A program made the position numbers and the translations under genes. From Pseudomonadota bacterium (lineage in GTDB: Bacteria > Pseudomonadota > Alphaproteobacteria > Sphingomonadales > Sphingomonadaceae), in NCBI GenBank assembly GCA_029550345.1, contig JAKPHK010000011.1:1-64000 (forward strand): a DNA stretch of 64,000 nucleotides, in the 5' to 3' direction. The notes below the pieces were generated by a model that worked only from the letters and a program-made list of their open reading frames with translations, had not been told where the DNA came from and searched no databases. Of this stretch, positions 59,759-64,000 are shown one piece after another. Every line of letters starts with the position of its first letter. Position 1 is the stretch's first letter.

Positions 59759-62233
59759 TCAGAACGAGAACCGGCCCTTGAGCAGCCAGGTCCGCGGCGG
59801 ATTGATGTACTCCAGGTTCGCGAGGGTCGATTCCACCGATTCCTCGTCGAAGCAGTTGCGGCACTCCATCGAGACCGACCAGCCGGCATCGCTGCGCAGG
59901 GTCAGCGTGCTGTTGACGATCCAGCGCGCCTTGCTCAGCGAACCGGCAATGCGCGGACCGTTGCCGAGCAGGTTGTTGGCATAGACGGTGCCCGACGAGC
60001 TGGTCACCGGATCGTCGTAGAAGGTGACGTTGCTGGTGCCGACTTCGCTCTTGTCGCGCCAGTTGGCGTTGATCGCCGGAACCAGCGTCAGCCCCTTGCC
60101 GAGGTCGGCTTCATAGCTGCCGCCGATCGAGAGGTTGAACTCGGGCGTACGCACCGGGGAAGCCAGCTGGCCATTGGCCGCCACGATGCCCTGGGCGCAA
60201 GCCGTGGCGTCGCCACCCGGAACCAGCCCGGCAGCCAGCTGCGTGAGGCAGGCCGCCTGCTGGGCGCTGACCGACTGCACGCCATAGGCGTCGAAGGCCG
60301 GACCGCCGGACTTGATCTTGTACTTGTCGTCCTGGTAGCCGAACGAGGCGAACAGGTTCAGGCCACGCGTCGGCATGGCGTTGATCTCGAGTTCGATGCC
60401 CTTGTTCAGGTAATCCGCGAAGTTGCGGGTCACGAAGCCGATCGAACCATTGGCGCGCACGAAGCCCGAAGGGGTCTGCAGGCCCTTCACGTCGAGCACG
60501 TAGGCCGCAAGGTTGACGCGCAGGCGCCGGTCGAACAGCTCCGACTTCACGCCGACTTCGTAGCTCCAGGCCTTTTCCGCATCGAACGGCAGCAGTTCGG
60601 CCGGGCTGGTCGCGCGGGCGTTCCAGCCGCCCGACTTGAAGCCGCGGGTCGCCGAAGCGAACAGCAGCACGTCGTCGGTGGCCTTGTAGTTGATGGCGAA
60701 GCGCGGGGTCCAGATCTTGATGTTCTGGCTACGCGGGATCACCTTGCCGTTCGGCACCGCCAGGTTGACGTTGGCCAGGCAGGTGGCCTCGACCGTCCCG
60801 TCGTTGCACGAGGCGCGGTTGTCGCTGATCGAGAAGCGCTTCGTTTCGTCCGTGTAGCGGATGCCAGCGGTGAGCTTGAGCTTGTCGTTGACGTTGAGGT
60901 CGCCCTGCAGGTAGCCCGCATAGGCCTTGGTCGAATTGGTCATGGTCCGGTCAGCGAGGACGATCGCCGAGCTGCCGAACAGATCGGCAAAGTCGCTGTA
61001 ATCGTCTTCGTTGAAGTAGTAGACGCCGCCAACCAGGTTCACCAAGCCATCGGCGAGCGAGGCGTTGACCTTGATTTCCTGCGAGAACTGCTTGAAGTCG
61101 CCTTCGTTGGCCACCGTGAAGCCGCCGAGCCGATCCCCACGCGCCGCAGTGATCGGCGTGTTGATCGACGGCAGGGACCGGCCGTCGGCGAAGTCAAGCG
61201 CGTAGTCCTGGGTCGTATTGACGTAACCGGTGATGAAGGCGACGCTCAGGTTTTCGTCACCCAGCTTCAGGTTCGACGAGAGGAAGTCCATCGTGGTCTT
61301 CACGAAGTGGCCGAAGCCGTTCTTCTTGCCCGTGATCTTGCCGCCGAAATTGCTGTTCCGCAGGAACCCGGTGGACACGAAGCGGCCGTCGCACTGGGTC
61401 GGATTGGCCGGGTTGCAATCAAAGTTGGCGATGTTGGCGCCATCGGCGAAGGTGTGGATGTAGGAGCCGGTCCACACCGCCTTGTCCGAGAGCTCGCCAC
61501 GCAGGCCCAGGCGCACGCCCCAGCCATCGTTCTGGTTCTGCCGCTCGTTGGTCAGCGTGTTGCGGGCGTAGCCGTCGCTGTTCTGGACGTAACCGGAAAT
61601 CTTCGCGGCGAAACGGTCGCTCAGCGGTACGTTGAGCGAGCCATTGAGCTGCCACAGGTTGTACGAACCGTAGCCGGCCTCGATATAACCGCCGGTCTTC
61701 GGCTCGGGATCCTTGAGGAACACCGCCACCGCGCCGCCGGTCGTATTGCGGCCAAACAGCGTACCCTGTGGGCCGCGCAGAACCTCGACGCGCGCGACGT
61801 CGAACAGCGAGAGGTTGTTGGCGTTCTGGCGTGCCAGGTAGATGTCGTCGACGTAGGTGCCGATCGGCGGGTCGAACGTGGGGATCGACTCGGTGTTGCC
61901 AAGGCCGCGCATGTAGTACGCATTGGCCGAACCCAGGCCGGTGTTGTTGATACCGACGAAGTTGGGGACGTACTGGGTGACCTCGAGGGCATTGCTGACG
62001 CCGCGGGTTGCCAGCTCGTTGGAACTGAAGGCGCTGATCGCGATCGGCACGTTCTGGACGCTTTCCGAGCGACGCTGGGCCGTCACGATAATCTCGCTCA
62101 GGCCATAACCGTCCTCACCCTGCTGGGTCGAGGCGGCGGCACCAGCAGGTTTGTCCTGCGCCTGAGCAACGCTCGTGGGCACCGCGACCGCAACGGCCGC
62201 CAGCGCAACATTTCGAAGCAACATTGACCTCAT
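59759..62233 (-). CDS. TonB-dependent receptor, first gene of catabolic operon
   Basis: An 824-aa receptor. The signal peptide (VALAAVAVAVPTSVAQAQ) is followed by the plug with SEIIVTAQRRSESVQNVPIA, ARVEVLRGPQGTLFGRNTTG and GYIEAGYGSYNLWQ, and a 22-strand barrel. The last strand ends LLKGRFSF. It heads the operon TonB-MFS-oxidase-nitrilase-like-methyltransferase-acyl-CoA dehydrogenase. GGGAG precedes the ATG. The operator TTGTCCGGACAA is 30 bases upstream of its start. Confidence 0.93.
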   Translation of the reverse strand: MRSMLLRNVALAAVAVAVPTSVAQAQDKPAGAAASTQQGEDGYGLSEIIVTAQRRSESVQNVPIAISAFSSNELATRGVSNALEVTQYVPNFVGINNTGLGSANAYYMRGLGNTESIPTFDPPIGTYVDDIYLARQNANNLSLFDVARVEVLRGPQGTLFGRNTTGGAVAVFLKDPEPKTGGYIEAGYGSYNLWQLNGSLNVPLSDRFAAKISGYVQNSDGYARNTLTNERQNQNDGWGVRLGLRGELSDKAVWTGSYIHTFADGANIANFDCNPANPTQCDGRFVSTGFLRNSNFGGKITGKKNGFGHFVKTTMDFLSSNLKLGDENLSVAFITGYVNTTQDYALDFADGRSLPSINTPITAARGDRLGGFTVANEGDFKQFSQEIKVNASLADGLVNLVGGVYYFNEDDYSDFADLFGSSAIVLADRTMTNSTKAYAGYLQGDLNVNDKLKLTAGIRYTDETKRFSISDNRASCNDGTVEATCLANVNLAVPNGKVIPRSQNIKIWTPRFAINYKATDDVLLFASATRGFKSGGWNARATSPAELLPFDAEKAWSYEVGVKSELFDRRLRVNLAAYVLDVKGLQTPSGFVRANGSIGFVTRNFADYLNKGIELEINAMPTRGLNLFASFGYQDDKYKIKSGGPAFDAYGVQSVSAQQAACLTQLAAGLVPGGDATACAQGIVAANGQLASPVRTPEFNLSIGGSYEADLGKGLTLVPAINANWRDKSEVGTSNVTFYDDPVTSSSGTVYANNLLGNGPRIAGSLSKARWIVNSTLTLRSDAGWSVSMECRNCFDEESVESTLANLEYINPPRTWLLKGRFSF

Positions 62234-62262
62234 CGTAAGAGCTCCCTTGACTCATACCGCAT

Positions 62263-62274
62263 TTGTCCGGACAA
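62263..62274. promoter_or_regulatory. TTGTCCGGACAA operator, copy 1
   Basis: Perfect 12-bp palindrome in the 139-base space between the divergent TonB receptor (62233) and membrane protein (62373) genes. The T-N-GT-N-AC-N-A style matches FadR/GntR-type sites. Identical to 63157-63168. Confidence 0.75.
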
Positions 62275-62372
62275 GTTTGCACGGCAAGGCGACTTATGCA
62301 AGAGAGGGTTCGTCGGTCGTTGAAAAAGGCCTCGAATGCCTCCGCCGTCGCGCCAGATCGAGGGATAATCGC

Positions 62373-63056
62373 ATGCCGGAAATGTCCGTAAGCCTGTACC
62401 AGGTGCTCGTCTTTACGCATTTGCTGCTGTTCGTGCTGTGGCTTGGCGCAGACGTGGGCGTGTTCATGCTGGGGCAGCACTTCCGGAAGCGCGAGAAGTG
62501 GACCCTGCCGCAGCGCCTCGCCCTGCTCCAACTGCTGGTGAACGTCGACATGGTGCCGCGCTCTGCCTGGGCCCTGATGGTTCCCCTGACACTTTCCATG
62601 GTCAAGGCCGGCGGCTGGTGGGATCTGCCTGGCGTCGCGGTCGCCGCGGCATGGGCGGTGGGCGGCTTCTGGCTGTGGCTGGTGTGGGACAGCCACTTCC
62701 ATGACCAGACGCCGCGCGCCCGGCGCAACAACCGCATCGAATTCGTGCTCAAGATTGTCCTGACCCTGTTCTATCTGGCTCTGGGCGGCATCTCGCTCGC
62801 CAAGGGCGCGCCGCTGGCTCCGCTGTGGCTCGCCAGCAAGGCCGTGATGTTCGGCCTGATCTTTGCCGCGGCAATCATGATCGACGTGGCATTCAAGCCG
62901 GTCGGACCGCAACTGGGCCGCCTGATCGCCGAGGGCTCCAGCGACGCGACCGAAATTCCCCTGCGTCGCACGATGGACCTCACCCGGATCTGGGTCTGGG
63001 TCGTCTACGTACTGCTGCTGGGCACCGCTTTCCTCGGCAATATCAAACCGTTCTGA
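62373..63056 (+). CDS. Integral membrane protein (possibly CopD-like)
   Basis: A 227-aa protein with about six transmembrane helices (LVFTHLLLFVLWLGADVGVF, SAWALMVPLTLSMVKAG, AAAWAVGGFWLWLVW, IVLTLFYLALGGISL, FGLIFAAAIMIDVAF, VYVLLLGTAFLG) and conserved His residues in helix 1 and loop 4. Similarity to CopD-type membrane proteins is suggested by pattern only. ATG 62373 has AGGG upstream. Divergent from the receptor operon and sharing its operator. Function unknown, maybe a redox or transport partner. Confidence 0.78.
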   Translation: MPEMSVSLYQVLVFTHLLLFVLWLGADVGVFMLGQHFRKREKWTLPQRLALLQLLVNVDMVPRSAWALMVPLTLSMVKAGGWWDLPGVAVAAAWAVGGFWLWLVWDSHFHDQTPRARRNNRIEFVLKIVLTLFYLALGGISLAKGAPLAPLWLASKAVMFGLIFAAAIMIDVAFKPVGPQLGRLIAEGSSDATEIPLRRTMDLTRIWVWVVYVLLLGTAFLGNIKPF

Positions 63057-63156
63057 CCGGGACCGCGGATTCGCGCCTCCCAAGCTGCCGGGCCGGCGCT
63101 GCCAGATCGCGCCCGATGCGCCCGGCAGCGCGCCACAAAAGCATTGACTTTGAAAC

Positions 63157-63168
63157 TTGTCCGGACAA
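63157..63168. promoter_or_regulatory. TTGTCCGGACAA operator, copy 2, at lyase promoter
   Basis: Same 12-bp palindrome as 62263-62274. It overlaps a promoter-like stretch: TTGACT (63144-63149) with AAATCT 17 bases later. It is 10 bases before the lyase start codon. Confidence 0.7.
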
Positions 63169-63178
63169 ATCTAGGGCC

Positions 63179-64000
63179 GTGTTAGGCTTTTCCAACTTTC
63201 TGTTCGTGCCGGCCAATCGCCCGGATCGCCTTGAAAAGGCCCTGGCCAGCGATGCCGATCTGGTGTGCCTGGACCTTGAGGATTCGGTACCGCCGGCCGA
63301 GAAGGACTCTGCCCGGGCCACTGCGCTCGAAGCACTGGCGCGGTTGGCCTCGCCCCGGCTCGCATTGCGAATCAACGGTCTCGCGACACGGGCCGGCCTG
63401 GCCGACCTGCTTGCGCTGGCCGCCACGGAGTCTCGCCCGAAATTCCTGTTCCTGCCGATGGTCCAGTCCGCGGCTGAACCCGAACAGGTGGCGGCGATCC
63501 TCGGCGATGATTGTCCGCGGCTCATCCCCTTGATCGAAACGGTGCGCGGCTTGCGCCATGCCGATGCGATCGGCGCTTGCCCCGGCGTATACGGCCTGAT
63601 GTTCGGCGGAGGCGACTTTTCGGCCGAGCTGGGCGTGCAACTCGCCTGGGATCCACTGCTCGCAGCGCGCAGCGCGCTGGTGATGAGCTGTGCGACCAAC
63701 CAGATCGCCGCCATCGACGTTCCCTTCATCGACCTGGTCGACGAGGCCGGGCTGGAAGCGGAATGCCGGGCCAGCAAAGCGCTGGGCTTCACCGCCAAGG
63801 CCGCGATCCATCCGCGCCAGATCGCCGCGATCAGCACGGTCATGCGGCCGAGCGAGGCAGAAATCACCGAAGCGCAGGAGGCGCTCGACGCCTTCGCCGC
63901 TGGCGGCGGCCGGGCCATCGCCTTCCGCGGCCGCATGCTGGAGGCCCCGGTGATGCACAGATATCGTCGAATACTGGCCTTGGCCGGGATCCCCGCAAGC
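63179..64000 (+). CDS. HpcH/HpaI-citrate lyase beta family CoA-ester lyase (partial)
   Basis: At least 274 codons with no stop before the window ends, so the 3' end is missing. It starts FSNFLFVPANRPDRLEKALA, with the family motifs ADLVCLDLEDSVPPAEKD, SPRLALRINGL, RLIPLIETVRGL and FTAKAAIHPRQIAAI. Such TIM-barrel lyases cleave malyl-, citramalyl- or hydroxy-aryl-acyl-CoA type esters. GTG 63179 is the likely start; it has no convincing ribosome-binding site and lies where transcription would begin, so it may be leaderless. Acts in CoA-dependent breakdown with the dehydrogenase. Confidence 0.88.
   Translation, partial: MLGFSNFLFVPANRPDRLEKALASDADLVCLDLEDSVPPAEKDSARATALEALARLASPRLALRINGLATRAGLADLLALAATESRPKFLFLPMVQSAAEPEQVAAILGDDCPRLIPLIETVRGLRHADAIGACPGVYGLMFGGGDFSAELGVQLAWDPLLAARSALVMSCATNQIAAIDVPFIDLVDEAGLEAECRASKALGFTAKAAIHPRQIAAISTVMRPSEAEITEAQEALDAFAAGGGRAIAFRGRMLEAPVMHRYRRILALAGIPAS

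Noticed and set aside
49889..62233. Naming the cluster as steroid, biphenyl or lignin-dimer degradation.
   Set aside because: Rieske, acyl-CoA dehydrogenase, FAD oxidase and lyase families occur in many pathways; no ring-cleavage enzyme or diagnostic gene is present in the window.
1..64000. CRISPR array, tRNA, rRNA or plasmid replication genes.
   Set aside because: No regularly spaced identical repeats of CRISPR type, no tRNA-like cloverleaf and no RepA/ParA-like protein could be seen by reading.

Overview
The window looks like part of a large conjugative plasmid, or an integrated plasmid-like element, from a sphingomonad (Sphingobium/Novosphingobium-type alphaproteobacterium). This is an inference from high GC, three TonB-dependent receptor genes or remnants, an F-type (TraA-W/TrbC/TrbI) type IV secretion cluster with a MobF relaxase, and an aromatic-type catabolic region. 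No replication or partition gene, rRNA, tRNA or CRISPR array was seen.

Layout. (1) 0-2.4 kb: stability genes, a VapBC pair and an XRE/ImmA peptidase coupled to a DUF4411 PIN-like protein. (2) 2.4-4.9 kb: plasmid accessory genes (DUF2493/SLOG protein, small conserved proteins), two of them preceded by copies of the same structured leader repeat and followed by good intrinsic terminators. (3) 4.9-13.9 kb, plus strand: an oriT-like intergenic region, an RHH accessory protein, coupling protein TraD, relaxase-helicase TraI, small downstream genes, and a pair of divergent FCD/GntR regulators. (4) 14.2-34.4 kb, minus strand: one long, tightly overlapping transfer operon in the order traA(pilin)-L-E-K-B-dsbC-V-C-orf116-trbI-S26 peptidase-W-orf88-U-trbC-N-orf137-F-H-G. 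It builds the pilus and mating channel; TraD and TraI supply the DNA substrate. A phased array of 21-bp-spaced palindromes lies upstream of the pilin gene, and TraG ends in a LAS-type zinc peptidase motif set. (5) 34.7-36.7 kb: small putative regulators and a lytic transglycosylase. (6) 36.8-42 kb: mobile-element junkyard with IS3, IS110 and IS5 remnants, an MFS gene and a TonB-receptor gene each truncated at opposite ends of an intact IS3-family element (40035-41557).

(7) 42.4-64 kb: catabolic region. A VOC protein, an Old-Yellow-Enzyme/2-enoate-reductase-like flavoprotein and a TonB receptor lie beside a divergent AraC regulator that has two direct-repeat half-sites in the shared promoter. 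Next come an Rnk-like protein and a Rieske dioxygenase alpha/beta pair, divergent from a TetR regulator across a 44-bp almost uninterrupted palindrome. A long minus-strand operon follows in the order TonB receptor, MFS, FAD-linked oxidase, Tat-targeted nitrilase-fold protein lacking two catalytic residues, SAM methyltransferase, small unknown protein, acyl-CoA dehydrogenase. A divergent membrane protein and a CoA-ester lyase lie beyond it. The same 12-bp palindrome TTGTCCGGACAA stands before the receptor operon and before the lyase, suggesting one regulon. The likely theme is uptake, oxidation and CoA-dependent breakdown of an aromatic or cyclic carboxylic compound; the substrate cannot be named from sequence.
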